Notes under the pieces: generated by a model
The model's input: the letters and a program-made list of their open reading frames with translations, nothing else
Databases searched by the model: none
Told to the model about the DNA's origin: nothing
Program-made: the position numbers and the translations under genes
Shown here: piece after piece, positions 50,626-59,712 of the stretch
How positions within the stretch are numbered: position 1 is the first letter of the stretch
Layout: every line of letters begins with the position of its first letter
Source of the DNA: Pectobacterium sp. CFBP8739
GTDB lineage: Bacteria > Pseudomonadota > Gammaproteobacteria > Enterobacterales > Enterobacteriaceae
Length of the DNA: 64,000 bases
Reading direction: 5' to 3'
NCBI RefSeq assembly: GCF_013449375.1
Contig: NZ_JACDRR010000005.1
Location: 520,158 to 584,157, forward strand

Positions 50626-51690
50626 TTACGCGTATTCAGGCTCGTAATAGCGCTGTAAATGCGCAAAGGTTGAGGCTGGCACGATGCTCTGAATACGGCT
50701 GTACTGTCGAAGCTTGAGTAATTTCCTGACTTCCGAAGCGGAAATAGCCAGTCCTGAGGTTTGCCGCTTACGTTCAATTTCAACCACGTTTAGCGCTGGG
50801 GAAGACACCGTCTGGTCTTTCTCCAGCCAGTAGTGCATGTCCTGGTTGTACTGATACGTCACCGGGCAAAAGGGTTCGGTGCCGACGAAGCGCTGGGTAA
50901 TACCGAGCGCCGGCGCGATATATTTCCTGAAAATGAGTAAATCCAGCGCCGCATGAGCACGGGTGATGAGTCTCTCTTCCTTCAGGAAATAACCGGGAAA
51001 GGTCGCCTTAGAGATCATGTAGTGTGAGCCGGCATGTACCGTCACATTGTGAATGTGCTCCACGCCGCGCTGTACCATCTCCAGACGCTCGCTGAACGGG
51101 AAAAAAGACACGTCTTCACGCACCACGAAGACGTGCAGCCAGTCACACGATTGTGCTGCATGCTCGGCCAGATAGCGGTGACCCAGCGTGAAAGGATTCG
51201 CGTTCATCACAATCGCGCCGATCTTTCTATCCGTCCGCATCGCAAGTGGTTCAGGGTACGCAAAGGCCGCCAAAGACTGGCAATACTGCTGAATACCAAT
51301 CGGCGTGTTTTCCATCAGTACCGCGCTGTCCTGATAGCACACCAGCGGGTAGAAGCCACATCCGCGAAAGATGTCGACATTCTCCGGTCGGGTATAGAGA
51401 AACAGGTGGAAATGCCCGCGTTGCGCCGCCTGCTGCATCACTTCATTCACCACTTGTACGCCCAAGTTGAGGTGTCTGAATTCAGGGTCAACCGCCACGC
51501 ACTTAATCGTGTTGGAAGCCAGCCCTGCACAGGCAATCAGCCGCCCGCCTAGTTTGCCCACCACCACGATGTCAATATCGTCATCCATGCCGAGCTGGCA
51601 ATGTGCAAGGAATTGGCGTACCGCGTTCCTCTCCTGCTCCCGAAGGCGCACATCCAGCGTGTCAAAAAAGACAGAATCATTGGCATACAT
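50626..51690 (-). CDS. citC: Citrate lyase synthetase CitC (acetate:SH-citrate lyase ligase)
   Basis: Activates citrate lyase by ATP-dependent acetylation of the CitD thiol. An N-terminal GNAT-like domain (about 40-115, VVVGKLGG..CVAVDPEFRHLNLG) is fused to a nucleotidyltransferase domain with ANPFTLGHRYLAE (near 165-176) and KRQTSGLAISASEVRKLL. 354 residues, as in the family. The ATG follows AGGAAGAACC; a GTG one codon earlier is possible. First of the citCDEFXG run, 88 bases after the FAH-family gene. Confidence 0.95.
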   Translation of the reverse strand: MYANDSVFFDTLDVRLREQERNAVRQFLAHCQLGMDDDIDIVVVGKLGGRLIACAGLASNTIKCVAVDPEFRHLNLGVQVVNEVMQQAAQRGHFHLFLYTRPENVDIFRGCGFYPLVCYQDSAVLMENTPIGIQQYCQSLAAFAYPEPLAMRTDRKIGAIVMNANPFTLGHRYLAEHAAQSCDWLHVFVVREDVSFFPFSERLEMVQRGVEHIHNVTVHAGSHYMISKATFPGYFLKEERLITRAHAALDLLIFRKYIAPALGITQRFVGTEPFCPVTYQYNQDMHYWLEKDQTVSSPALNVVEIERKRQTSGLAISASEVRKLLKLRQYSRIQSIVPASTFAHLQRYYEPEYA

Positions 51691-51708
51691 CACGGTTCTT
51701 CCTGCAAC

Positions 51709-51724
51709 TCGAATTATTTAGGGC
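51709..51724. repeat. Fragment of dispersed repeat family A
   Basis: AACTCGAATTATTTAGGG matches the terminal part of family A (compare 19270-19286). Only this end is present, between the FAH-family gene and citC. Confidence 0.5.
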
Positions 51725-51734
51725 GGTCATTGCA

Positions 51735-51760
51735 GGCTGTCGGTTTTAACGCCGACAGCC
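51735..51760 (-). other. Hairpin between the FAH-family gene and citC
   Basis: A 9-base stem GGCTGTCGG / CCGACAGCC with an 8-base loop, 19 bases after the FAH-family stop. On the minus strand no T run follows. It may cause partial termination or set a processing site separating the upstream genes from citC. Confidence 0.5.
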
Positions 51761-51778
51761 AGGTACTTACACTCGCAC

Positions 51779-52663
51779 TCAGTGCGCGACGGCTTCCGCT
51801 GCGCTCGGAACCGATTTCAACGGCACCGCCGCATCCACTATCGTGTTGCGTAAATGGCCAATGTTCTCGATTTCCACTTCAATGCAGTCACCCGCGTTCA
51901 TAAATAGCGGTGGATTGCGTTTTTTCCCCACACCACCCGGTGAACCGGTGATGATCACATCGCCTGGGCTCAGTTCAGTAAAGGTGCTGATGTATTCAAT
52001 CAATTCAGCCACTTTGTGGATCATGCTGCTGGTGTTGTCGTCCTGTACCATGCGGCCATTCAGATACGTGCGGATCGCCAGCACATGCGGATCGGGAATT
52101 TCATCTGTGGTGGTCAGATAAGGACCAAACGCACCGGTTTTCTGCCAGTTCTTGCCTGCGGTAAACCAGCTGTGCTGCCAGTCACGCGCCGAGCCGTCCA
52201 TGTAGCAGCTGTAGCCCGCGACATGAGAAAGGGCGACATCCTGAGCAATATTCTGTCCACCTTTACCGATAATGACCGCCAGTTCGCCTTCATAATCGAA
52301 CTCACTGGAATAATGCGGTTTGATGACAGGTGTCGCGTGTCCGGTTTGTGAATCCGCGAAGCGCACAAATAACGTTGGCGCAGGATTCAGTTCATTAAAT
52401 TCCTGACGTTTAGCGGCATAATTCATTCCCACACACAGAATTTTCCCTGGCGCAGTAATAACCGGTAAGAACGTAACATCCGCGACTGCAATATCGGGCG
52501 TGCTCATACTGAATTCATGCGCAACCTGTAATGCATTCTGCGCCAGTAACGCTTTCAAATCGGGGTAACGGTGACCAATTTTACTGCCGAGATCGATTAA
52601 TCCCGTTGGCGTATAAATGCCGTAACTGTCTTTACCGTTATAACGATAGCTTGCAAGTTTCAT
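51779..52663 (-). CDS. Fumarylacetoacetate hydrolase (FAH) family protein in the citrate operon
   Basis: 294 residues of the FAH superfamily, which includes acylpyruvate hydrolases, oxaloacetate decarboxylase (FAHD1) and oxaloacetate tautomerase (FAHD2-like). An N-terminal domain (residues 1-60) precedes the catalytic domain with CVGMNYAAKRQEF, the metal ligands in EFDYEGELAVIIGK (two Glu) and the Asp in DGSARDW, and the closing TGSPGGVG. AGGAAATATT precedes the ATG at 52663. It sits between citS and citC where Klebsiella places oadGAB, so a role on oxaloacetate is my inference. The specific substrate cannot be read from sequence. Confidence 0.9.
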   Translation of the reverse strand: MKLASYRYNGKDSYGIYTPTGLIDLGSKIGHRYPDLKALLAQNALQVAHEFSMSTPDIAVADVTFLPVITAPGKILCVGMNYAAKRQEFNELNPAPTLFVRFADSQTGHATPVIKPHYSSEFDYEGELAVIIGKGGQNIAQDVALSHVAGYSCYMDGSARDWQHSWFTAGKNWQKTGAFGPYLTTTDEIPDPHVLAIRTYLNGRMVQDDNTSSMIHKVAELIEYISTFTELSPGDVIITGSPGGVGKKRNPPLFMNAGDCIEVEIENIGHLRNTIVDAAVPLKSVPSAAEAVAH

Positions 52664-52777
52664 AATATTTCCTGTGCAAAATAAACCCACGCGTATTGGC
52701 GGTTTTTATTTCGTTAACTCACTTATTTCTTCAAAACACTATTTTCTGGCTCGGTATCTTTTATTTTCTGCATGACA

Positions 52778-54148
52778 TCAGACTAAAAAGTTGGCGAGCA
52801 CCAGCAGTGAAACCGAAACGTTAATCGCGCCGCCGATACGTGTGGCAATCTGCGCGAAAGGCATCAGCACCATACGGTTACCTGCCGTCAGAATCGCGAC
52901 GTCACCGGTACCGCCCTGTCCGCTCTGGCAGCAGGAGATAATGGCAACATCAATCGGGTGCATACCGATTTTTCTACCCACAAAGAAGCCTGTCGCGACC
53001 AGCGTTACCACGGTAGAAATAATCACCAGCAGGTTTTGAATCGTAAAAGCGTTCACCAGTTCCTGCCACGGCGTAATCGCCACGCCAACAGCAAACAGAA
53101 TCGGATACGTTACAGAGGTCTGGAAGAACTTATAAACTACCTGAGACCCTTCCAACATTTTCGGTGAAACGCCGTGAGCCAGCTTCACCAGCACCGCAGC
53201 GAACAGCATGCCAACCGGTGCAGGCAGGCCAATCACTTTGTGGCCGAGCATACCGATCATATACAGCAGGATGGCCAGCAGCGCGCCGGAAGCAATGGTC
53301 GTCACATCAGCTTTACCGCTAAAGGCAGAAGCAGGGGCACTGCTTTCACTGTTGCCCAGATTGTTGCCTTTATTTGGCATCAGTTCACCTTCGCCAGTCA
53401 GGTGTGGATAGCGTTTACCCAACTGATTCAGCACACCGGCAATGATAATGGCGGTCAGGCTACCCAGCATTACGATTGGCAAGACGCGTCCCAGAGCAAC
53501 ACCCTGATCCATATGCAGAATCGTGGCATAGCCGATAGACAGCGGAATGGCGCCTTCACCTACCCCACCCGCCATAATCGGCAGAATCAGGAAGAAGAAG
53601 ATTTGGAACGGATCCAGACCCAGTGCAATACCTACGCCCATACCCACCAACATCCCGGCAACTTCACCGCACAGCATAGGGAAGAAAATACGCAGGAACC
53701 CCTGAATCAGCGTCTGCCGATTCATACTCATGATGCTGCCGACAATGATGCAGCAAATGTAGAGATACAGAATGTTGGTACTTTTATAGAACTTGGTCGT
53801 GGATTCAACGACAACATCCGGCAGCAGGCCATAATGCACCATCGCCGAAGGAATGAAGGTCGCACAGATTGCCGCTGCCCCCATCTTGCCGATAATGGGC
53901 AGACGCTTGCCAAATTCACCACAGGCAAACCCGAAGAAGGCCAGCGTCGCCACCATCACGACGATGTCGCTCGGCAACTTGCCATTCAGACAGTCGATGC
54001 CGATTAATACCCCCGCCAGCAAAAAGAGTGGCACAGGAATAATACCTACTTTATAGGTATCCAGAATGTGCCACCATTTTTCCTTTAATGAGACCTTCCC
54101 AGCCGTCTCATTATTTACCACAATATATGAATCATCAGTCGTACTCAT
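52778..54148 (-). CDS. citS: Citrate/2-hydroxycarboxylate symporter CitS (2HCT family)
   Basis: Sodium-coupled inner membrane transporter of 456 residues with about 11 membrane segments. Each half carries the family re-entrant loop: AGGVGEGAIPLS near residue 195 and CQSGQGGTGDVAIL near 405, both with the GGxG motif. It imports citrate for fermentation and can exchange it with acetate in relatives. 446 residues in Klebsiella CitS. It leads the operon; the next gene is 114 bases downstream. The upstream region has CRP-like and repeated sites. Confidence 0.93.
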   Translation of the reverse strand: MSTTDDSYIVVNNETAGKVSLKEKWWHILDTYKVGIIPVPLFLLAGVLIGIDCLNGKLPSDIVVMVATLAFFGFACGEFGKRLPIIGKMGAAAICATFIPSAMVHYGLLPDVVVESTTKFYKSTNILYLYICCIIVGSIMSMNRQTLIQGFLRIFFPMLCGEVAGMLVGMGVGIALGLDPFQIFFFLILPIMAGGVGEGAIPLSIGYATILHMDQGVALGRVLPIVMLGSLTAIIIAGVLNQLGKRYPHLTGEGELMPNKGNNLGNSESSAPASAFSGKADVTTIASGALLAILLYMIGMLGHKVIGLPAPVGMLFAAVLVKLAHGVSPKMLEGSQVVYKFFQTSVTYPILFAVGVAITPWQELVNAFTIQNLLVIISTVVTLVATGFFVGRKIGMHPIDVAIISCCQSGQGGTGDVAILTAGNRMVLMPFAQIATRIGGAINVSVSLLVLANFLV

Positions 54149-54205
54149 AACTCACTCCCCGTTTTATTTTGTCCGCGCATCATAGGGGGCGGGAACATAT
54201 TATTA

Positions 54206-54221
54206 TGTGATTCTCTTCAAA
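54206..54221 (-). promoter_or_regulatory. Candidate CRP site upstream of citS
   Basis: TGTGA-N6-TCAAA matches the CRP core (TGTGA-N6-TCACA) at 9 of 10 positions, flanked by ATTA and TTAAA. It is about 60 bases before the citS start. Citrate fermentation genes of Klebsiella are under CRP control. Confidence 0.5.
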
Positions 54222-54244
54222 TTAAAAAATGAGTTTTAAAGGCG

Positions 54245-54352
54245 TTTATGGTTTCTATGGCTTTTATTAAAAAATCGTTTGTTACGCAGTCAGTTAGGTG
54301 ATTTTACGCCCGCAATAAATTTTATGGTTTCTATGGTGTTTATGGTTTTTAT
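54245..54352 (-). promoter_or_regulatory. Three direct TTTATGG repeats in the citS-dpiB gap, candidate DpiA sites
   Basis: TTTATGGTTTCTATGG occurs exactly at 54245-54260 and again at 54321-54336, 76 bases apart. A third TTTATGGTTTTTAT begins at 54339, 18 bases on. They lie in the 419-base A/T-rich divergent region between citS and dpiB, the expected place for the response regulator to bind. The remainder of the gap shows no gene. Confidence 0.55.
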
Positions 54353-54567
54353 TTCCTAAAAGTGATTATGTTGATAAAAAGTAATTAAGTTGTTTACTAA
54401 AGAAAAAAGAGTCGTTTAATTTTATCTATTCATTCTTACCGCCATAGTGGTAACAATCTATTTAAACGTGTTATTGCTCACAAGTTTTTTCCTCTCAGTC
54501 CATTCTTATTACCATTCGTGATAAATTCAGCAGCTATTTCCCGTTTACCGTCAGGCAACCACACATC

Positions 54568-56172
54568 ATGAGATTGAGACTTTCCTTTCATATCAAATTA
54601 TTTATCTATTTGATCGTCTTCTTCTCTGTGTTACTTCTGATGACAGGCATTTATTATTATCACGATATCGATAAGCAACTGTATTCCGAACTGGGTGCGC
54701 GCGCGCAGGTGCAGGCCAGAGAGATTGCCATCATCCCGACGCTGGTTGAATCGGTAAAAAATAGAGATATCAAACAGATATACAGTCTCGCTCAGCAATT
54801 AAAACAGCGTAGCGATGCCAGCTATATCGTGATCGGCGATAATCAGGCACGTCATCTGTTTCATTCTGAATATGCGGAAAGCGACAAGCTCGTCGGCACG
54901 CAGATGGTCGGCGGTGATAATTTCGACGTATTAGCGGGAAAAAGCGTGATTACCGTGCGCCACGGCAGCATAGGCGTCTCACTACGCAGCAAAGCGCCAA
55001 TCGTCTCTGATGGTCAGGTTATCGGTATTGTCTCTGTTGGTTATCTGAAAACGCACATCGACAACCTGACGTTCAGTAAGCTAGCGCATATTCTGCTGGC
55101 GATTCTAGCGCTTTTTGTCGCATTGTTTATCTTTTCTTGGTGGTTCTCACGGAATCTGAAAAAGCAGATGTTTGGCCTCGAACCCCTTGAGATTCGTATG
55201 CTGGTCAGGCAGCAGAAAGCCCTGCTCGAATCGATCTACGAAGGGGTTATCGCCATCGATAAACAGCACAGGATCGCGGCCATTAACCATGCCGCCAAAG
55301 AGATTCTCGGGTTGAATGCCCCCTCTTATCTGTTGCGCGGCAAGCCGATTGATACCGTGATTAAACCGGTTCCTTTTTTCTCCGGCGAGTCCATGTGGAA
55401 CAGCGATACCCACGATGAGATCTGTCGCTTTAATCACGCCACCGTGATTGCCAGCCGGGTACGAATTATGCTGGAAGACGAGCTTCAGGGTTGGGTCATT
55501 AGTTTCCGCAGCAAAAACGATATCCATACGCTTAGCATGCAACTCAGTCAGGTGAAGCGTTACGCGAACAGCCTGCGCATTCTGCGCCATGAGCAACTGA
55601 ACTGGACGGCGACGCTGGCTGGGCTGCTACATCTGAAACGCTATGACGAAGCGATCAAATATATTGAAGCGCAGTCGGAAAGCGCGCAGGTGGTGCTGGA
55701 TTTTGTGTCCCGCCGCTTCTGTTCACCTGCGCTCTGTGGGCTACTGCTGGGTAAATACGCGACGGCTCGGGAAAAAGGCATCGAAATTGTTTTCGATCCA
55801 CGCTGCCAGCTCACCCATATTCCCTCCGCGCTGAGCGAGACGGAGCTCATGTCCATCATTGGTAATTTGCTGGATAACGCGATGGAAGCCACATTAGCCA
55901 CTACTGCACCACATTATCCTGTCGAGGTGTATATCTATGACAGCGAACAAGAACTGGTCATTGAAGTCGCCGATCAGGGAACGGGTATCGACCCGGCGAT
56001 TGCCGATAGCCTGTTTGAAATGGGTGTAACCAGTAAAACGCAGGGCGATCATGGGCTAGGGCTGCATCTGGTAGCTAGCTACGTTAATCAGGCGCAGGGA
56101 ATTGTCGAGGTTTCGGCCAACCAGCCAAATGGCAGCGTATTTTCTCTATTTATACCGATATCCCCCCAATGA
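54568..56172 (+). CDS. dpiB: Citrate sensor histidine kinase DpiB/CitA
   Basis: Membrane kinase of the CitA/DcuS family, 534 residues. Membrane segment 10-30, a periplasmic PAS (CitAP) domain to about 170, a second segment 171-192, a cytoplasmic PAS (about 215-320), then the kinase. His341 in LRHEQLNW is the phosphorylation site; the N box NLLDNAMEA, G1 DQGTGIDP and G2 GDHGLGLHL follow. The periplasmic domain senses citrate in relatives. The region before the ATG has only a weak ribosome-binding site. Divergent from citS, 96 bases from dpiA. Confidence 0.94.
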   Translation: MRLRLSFHIKLFIYLIVFFSVLLLMTGIYYYHDIDKQLYSELGARAQVQAREIAIIPTLVESVKNRDIKQIYSLAQQLKQRSDASYIVIGDNQARHLFHSEYAESDKLVGTQMVGGDNFDVLAGKSVITVRHGSIGVSLRSKAPIVSDGQVIGIVSVGYLKTHIDNLTFSKLAHILLAILALFVALFIFSWWFSRNLKKQMFGLEPLEIRMLVRQQKALLESIYEGVIAIDKQHRIAAINHAAKEILGLNAPSYLLRGKPIDTVIKPVPFFSGESMWNSDTHDEICRFNHATVIASRVRIMLEDELQGWVISFRSKNDIHTLSMQLSQVKRYANSLRILRHEQLNWTATLAGLLHLKRYDEAIKYIEAQSESAQVVLDFVSRRFCSPALCGLLLGKYATAREKGIEIVFDPRCQLTHIPSALSETELMSIIGNLLDNAMEATLATTAPHYPVEVYIYDSEQELVIEVADQGTGIDPAIADSLFEMGVTSKTQGDHGLGLHLVASYVNQAQGIVEVSANQPNGSVFSLFIPISPQ

Positions 56173-56194
56173 TTTGAGCGACGTGTATTGAACA

Positions 56195-56220
56195 ACGTAC
56201 AGGTCACTTGAGGTATAACG
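56195..56220. repeat. Diverged fragment of repeat family A
   Basis: ACGTACAGGTCACTTGAGGTATAACGGGTG resembles the family A end at 30650-30680 with several mismatches, between dpiB and dpiA. A weak call. Confidence 0.3.
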
Positions 56221-56268
56221 GGTGCCAGATTTTATTTTATGTTTCAGAGACTAACAGGGATTTACACC

Positions 56269-56970
56269 ATGCAGCACACTGAACATTTCGATGTCTTAAT
56301 CGTTGAAGATGAAAGTAAGCTGGCAACTATTCATGCTGAATTTATTGAAAAACATTTCAATCTGCGTGTCGTCGGGATTGCCGCTACGCTTTTTGAAGCC
56401 AAAAAACTCCTTCAGCAGCACAGGCCACGCCTGATTCTTCTCGATAACTATTTGCCCGACGGCGAAGGGGTGTCGCTGATTGAAAGCCAACTGCTCAAAG
56501 GGATGGACTGTTCCGTCATCTTTATCACCGCTGCCAGCGATATGAATACCTGCGCGCAGGCGATTCGCTGTGGGGCTTTTGACTACATCATCAAGCCACT
56601 CTCCTACCCCCGACTGCGCTCTTCACTGGAGCGGTTTATTCAATTCGTGAAGACGCAGCACACGTACAAAATTGTCGATCAGCAGAACGTCGATATTCTC
56701 TATCAGTTGCAATCGTCAGGCAGCGCGACCTCATCATCAACAAAAGGCATTGAGGAGAACACGCTAGGGCTGATCAAACAGATTTTTGCCAGCGATGGCA
56801 GCGAAACGCTGTATTCAGTCGATGATATCGTCGAAAAAACTGGGTTGAGTAAAACGACGGCACGCCGCTATCTGGAGTTTTGCGTTGAAAACCAGTTTCT
56901 CGATATCGAAATGCGTTACGGAAAGATTGGTCACCCACGTCGGCTGTATCGTACAAAAAACACTCAGTAG
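56269..56970 (+). CDS. dpiA: Citrate response regulator DpiA/CitB
   Basis: Response regulator paired with DpiB. Receiver domain with the acidic pair VEDE near 12-15, phosphoacceptor Asp59 in LILLDNYLPDG, and Lys in YIIKPLSYPR. The C-terminal helix-turn-helix (YSVDDIVEKTGLSKTTARRYLE) is that of the CitB/DcuR family. I choose the ATG after CAGGGATTTACACC, giving 233 residues (E. coli DpiA 226); an ATG ten codons earlier has no ribosome-binding site. It should activate citS-citG divergently. Confidence 0.94.
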   Translation: MQHTEHFDVLIVEDESKLATIHAEFIEKHFNLRVVGIAATLFEAKKLLQQHRPRLILLDNYLPDGEGVSLIESQLLKGMDCSVIFITAASDMNTCAQAIRCGAFDYIIKPLSYPRLRSSLERFIQFVKTQHTYKIVDQQNVDILYQLQSSGSATSSSTKGIEENTLGLIKQIFASDGSETLYSVDDIVEKTGLSKTTARRYLEFCVENQFLDIEMRYGKIGHPRRLYRTKNTQ

Positions 56971-56983
56971 ACACCATTCCTAT

Positions 56984-57012
56984 CCTATGGCGGCGAGGTT
57001 AGCCGTCATAGG
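56984..57012 (+). other. Hairpin downstream of dpiA
   Basis: An 11-base stem CCTATGGCGGC / GCCGTCATAGG with one G-U pair, 13 bases after the dpiA stop. No T run follows; it may stabilise the transcript end. Confidence 0.45.
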
Positions 57013-57336
57013 GCATTCGGCACAGTCAGACGACGGTGTGCGATAAAAATTGAGATAAAAAATCCGGTAACGTCATTGACTAATCGGGATATTTTACCAG
57101 TATTAAGTCAAAGCTTAACCATACGTTATCTTTATCCTATTTATATTTCAGCACATATCTAAATTAGCCATTTCCTTCTTTATTTTTTAAAAATTAAAAA
57201 ACAATTTCGGTTTTCTGTGCTTATTCTTATAACGATTAACGTAATACAGATTGGTAATTCAACCGGTGCCTGCTGTGCAGTTGTCCAACAATAAGAGAGA
57301 AGCCTCACAAATTATTATTAGTTTCTTCACTCACAC
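57013..57336. other. Intergenic stretch upstream of the first chemoreceptor
   Basis: A very A/T-rich 324-base gap without a supportable gene. Nothing recognisable until the FliA-like promoter at 57337. Confidence 0.5.
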
Positions 57337-57363
57337 TAAAAAAAACTACTATAAATCCGATAA
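57337..57363 (+). promoter_or_regulatory. Candidate FliA (sigma-28) promoter of the first chemoreceptor gene
   Basis: TAAAAAAA, 11 bases, then TCCGATAA. The -10 matches GCCGATAA at 7 of 8 positions and the spacing is ideal; the -35 keeps only TAAA. It is about 60 bases before the start codon. Chemoreceptor genes are usually in the FliA regulon. Confidence 0.6.
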
Positions 57364-57424
57364 ACACCATGGATCATATCGTTATTAACACCCGACACCA
57401 GTAATGCATCCTCGGAGAGACGTC

Positions 57425-59359
57425 ATGTTCTTAGCCAAAAAAATCAGAAATCTTAAAATTTCCCAAAAACTGTATCTTGGGTTCGGGGTGATCCTGCTAC
57501 TGGTCATCATTGCATCGCTACTGAGCGCAGCTCGCTTCAGAGAAATTCGTGATATTTATGAGAAAACCAACCTTATTTACAACATCAACATCGAAGTTTT
57601 TCAGGCCAAAATAAACCGCCTGAAGTATTTTTATTCGTATGAAGAGAAGTCGCGTGAAACCATGGCGGGCTTCGTTAAACATGCTTCAGAGTTAACCACT
57701 GAAGCGAAAATGCTCTCATGGAGTCCCGAAGGCGCTCCCCTTGTCAACGATCTCGGCCAGAACCTGACCGAATTCCAGAACGCGATCACCGAGATGGGGA
57801 AAGCCACGCAGCGCGTGGTAGAAAATCGCGACAAAATCAGCGCCGCCAACGGGCAAAACATTACCGCAGATTTTTACGCCACACTGCGCCAGCTGCCTTC
57901 TGATAGCACAGCGCAATATCAGGCTGAAGATTTGGCAACACAGATCTCAGAACTCAAACAGTTATCCTACGAGTTGCAGCTTAAGCAAAATGCTGATGCT
58001 GCGAAGAAGCTCAATGAGGCTTTTAGCCGCTTTGACAGCAGCTACCAGGTTGCTGTTGCGGCGCTGACGCCTGAACAGAAGGTTGCCGTAGAGGGTCTGC
58101 GAAGCTATGTCGCCAGCTATAAAAAGCTCAACAGTGATTACTTCCAGAGCGTCAACGATCTGAAAAAAGCAGAAGACGGTGTGAAGGTCGGCGGGGATAA
58201 AAGCAGCGCCGCTATTAAAGCGCTTATCGCTATCGTCAAAGAGAAGAATGACGCGCTAGCATATGGCTCCGCGACCATCACAATGATCATTGGCCTCATC
58301 GCCGTGGTAATCGGCATTATCATCTCACTGCTGATTACCCGCCAAATCACTCGCCCCGTGATTCATAACCTTTCTCTGGCGGAAAAAATCGCCGCCGGCG
58401 ATCTGACCTCAACCATCGCGGCTGACCGCGATGATGAGCTGGGCCAGTTAACGGCCGCCATGGGGCGGATGAATGAAAAGCTGCGCCATATGATCAGCGA
58501 TGTGCGTGACAGCGTGGACAGCGTGTCCGCCTCCGCGGCCAAGATTGCCGCCGGTAATAGCGACCTTTCTTCGCGTACCGAGCAGCAGTCTGCCGCCGTC
58601 GTGGAAACCGCCGCCAGCATGGAAGAACTGACATCGACCGTAAAAAACAACGCCGAGAACGCCAAGCAGGCGAGTCAAATTAGCACGGAAGCCTCACAAA
58701 ATGCGCACAAAGGCGGCGAAGTGGTTCGGGATGTGGTGGATACCATGTCGGGTATTTCAGACAGTTCACGCAAGATTGCCGATATTACTGCCGTTATCAA
58801 CAGTATTGCCTTCCAGACCAATATTCTGGCGCTGAACGCCGCGGTAGAGGCCGCACGCGCCGGTGAACAAGGTCGTGGATTTGCCGTGGTTGCCAGCGAG
58901 GTACGTACGCTTTCTCAACGCACATCGCAAGCGGCAAAAGAGATCGCCAGCCTGATATCAGAATCGGTGTCACGCATCAATGTGGGAACACAACTGGTCG
59001 CGAATGCGGGTACCGCGATGGAGCAGATTGTCTCCTCCGTCTCGCGGGTTAACGACATCATGGGGGAAATCGCTTCGGCTTCCGATGAGCAAAGCCGCGG
59101 CATTGAGCAAATCTCCCGCGCCATCAGCGAACTGGACACCACCACACAGCAGAATGCAGCGCTGGTGATGGAGTCCTCGATCTCCGCTAACTCGCTGGAA
59201 GAACAGTCTGCAATCCTGGAAAGCATGGTAGCGAACTTCCGCCTATCCGATCACGAGAGGAGTCAACCCAAAGCCAATATCCCTAGTTTGCCGCCACAGC
59301 AGAAACGCCTGCTGCCTGCATCAAAACAATCGCAGGACTCCAGTTGGACAACGTTCTAA
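57425..59359 (+). CDS. Methyl-accepting chemotaxis protein, HBM-like sensor
   Basis: Transmembrane chemoreceptor of 644 residues. A membrane segment at about 17-36 is followed by a periplasmic domain of about 245 residues, all helical, then a second segment at 283-304, a HAMP domain and the signalling domain with the invariant tip [20 protein letters not shown]. The sensor is too long for the four-helix Tar type and fits the helical bimodular (HBM) class, which in Pseudomonas McpS binds TCA-cycle acids. It ends in SWTTF, the xWxxF tether for CheR and CheB. The ATG follows GGAGAGACGTC. Ligand unknown; the next gene is a close paralogue. Confidence 0.93.
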   Translation: MFLAKKIRNLKISQKLYLGFGVILLLVIIASLLSAARFREIRDIYEKTNLIYNINIEVFQAKINRLKYFYSYEEKSRETMAGFVKHASELTTEAKMLSWSPEGAPLVNDLGQNLTEFQNAITEMGKATQRVVENRDKISAANGQNITADFYATLRQLPSDSTAQYQAEDLATQISELKQLSYELQLKQNADAAKKLNEAFSRFDSSYQVAVAALTPEQKVAVEGLRSYVASYKKLNSDYFQSVNDLKKAEDGVKVGGDKSSAAIKALIAIVKEKNDALAYGSATITMIIGLIAVVIGIIISLLITRQITRPVIHNLSLAEKIAAGDLTSTIAADRDDELGQLTAAMGRMNEKLRHMISDVRDSVDSVSASAAKIAAGNSDLSSRTEQQSAAVVETAASMEELTSTVKNNAENAKQASQISTEASQNAHKGGEVVRDVVDTMSGISDSSRKIADITAVINSIAFQTNILALNAAVEAARAGEQGRGFAVVASEVRTLSQRTSQAAKEIASLISESVSRINVGTQLVANAGTAMEQIVSSVSRVNDIMGEIASASDEQSRGIEQISRAISELDTTTQQNAALVMESSISANSLEEQSAILESMVANFRLSDHERSQPKANIPSLPPQQKRLLPASKQSQDSSWTTF

Positions 59360-59369
59360 CGCTCAACAT

Positions 59370-59398
59370 CTCAGCCCTGATATTCCGTCAGGGCTGAG
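59370..59398 (+). other. Hairpin downstream of the first chemoreceptor gene
   Basis: A perfect 11-base stem CTCAGCCCTGA / TCAGGGCTGAG with a TATTCCG loop, 10 bases after the stop. Only scattered T follows, so a poor intrinsic terminator. Confidence 0.5.
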
Positions 59399-59548
59399 CT
59401 CAATAGAACAATATTATTTCAACGATAAATAAATCACTGAATAATCAGCTAGCTACGTTATTTTGTCATTATTGACATAAAACACTGTGCATTTGCACAT
59501 CCTTCCTTGACGCCCATCACAGAATGTTATTATCCCCGATTTTGACAC

Positions 59549-59575
59549 TAACATCGCGATAAGAAAGCCCGATAA
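59549..59575 (+). promoter_or_regulatory. Weak candidate FliA promoter of the second chemoreceptor gene
   Basis: TAACATCG, 11 bases, then CCCGATAA. The -10 matches at 7 of 8 positions and the spacing is exact, but the -35 is poor (4 of 8). It would leave a leader of about 130 bases. Confidence 0.4.
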
Positions 59576-59583
59576 CTCATAGT

Positions 59584-59675
59584 AGTTATAAATGAAACAG
59601 CAGTTAGAAATGAAATCGTGCGTAGAAACAGCATTGTCGTTAACAGTAAAATAATAGTTAGCAATAAAACCGTGG
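59584..59675. repeat. Degenerate tandem repeat (about 18-19 bases) in the chemoreceptor leader
   Basis: Units opening with GTTA or GTAG, such as GTTATAAATGAAACAG, GTTAGAAATGAAATCG and GTTAGCAATAAAACCG, begin at 59584, 59603, 59622, 59639 and 59657. Spacing is 19, 19, 17 and 18. They are diverged and lie between the promoter candidate and the start codon. Confidence 0.4.
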
Positions 59676-59712
59676 TCATTATTGCTAAAATCGTCATACA
59701 TGGAGAGTTATA

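Noticed and set aside
53174-54007. A 277-codon frame antisense to citS
   Set aside because: The product is rich in His, Gln and Asn, the usual mirror of membrane-protein codons, and citS is fully supported.
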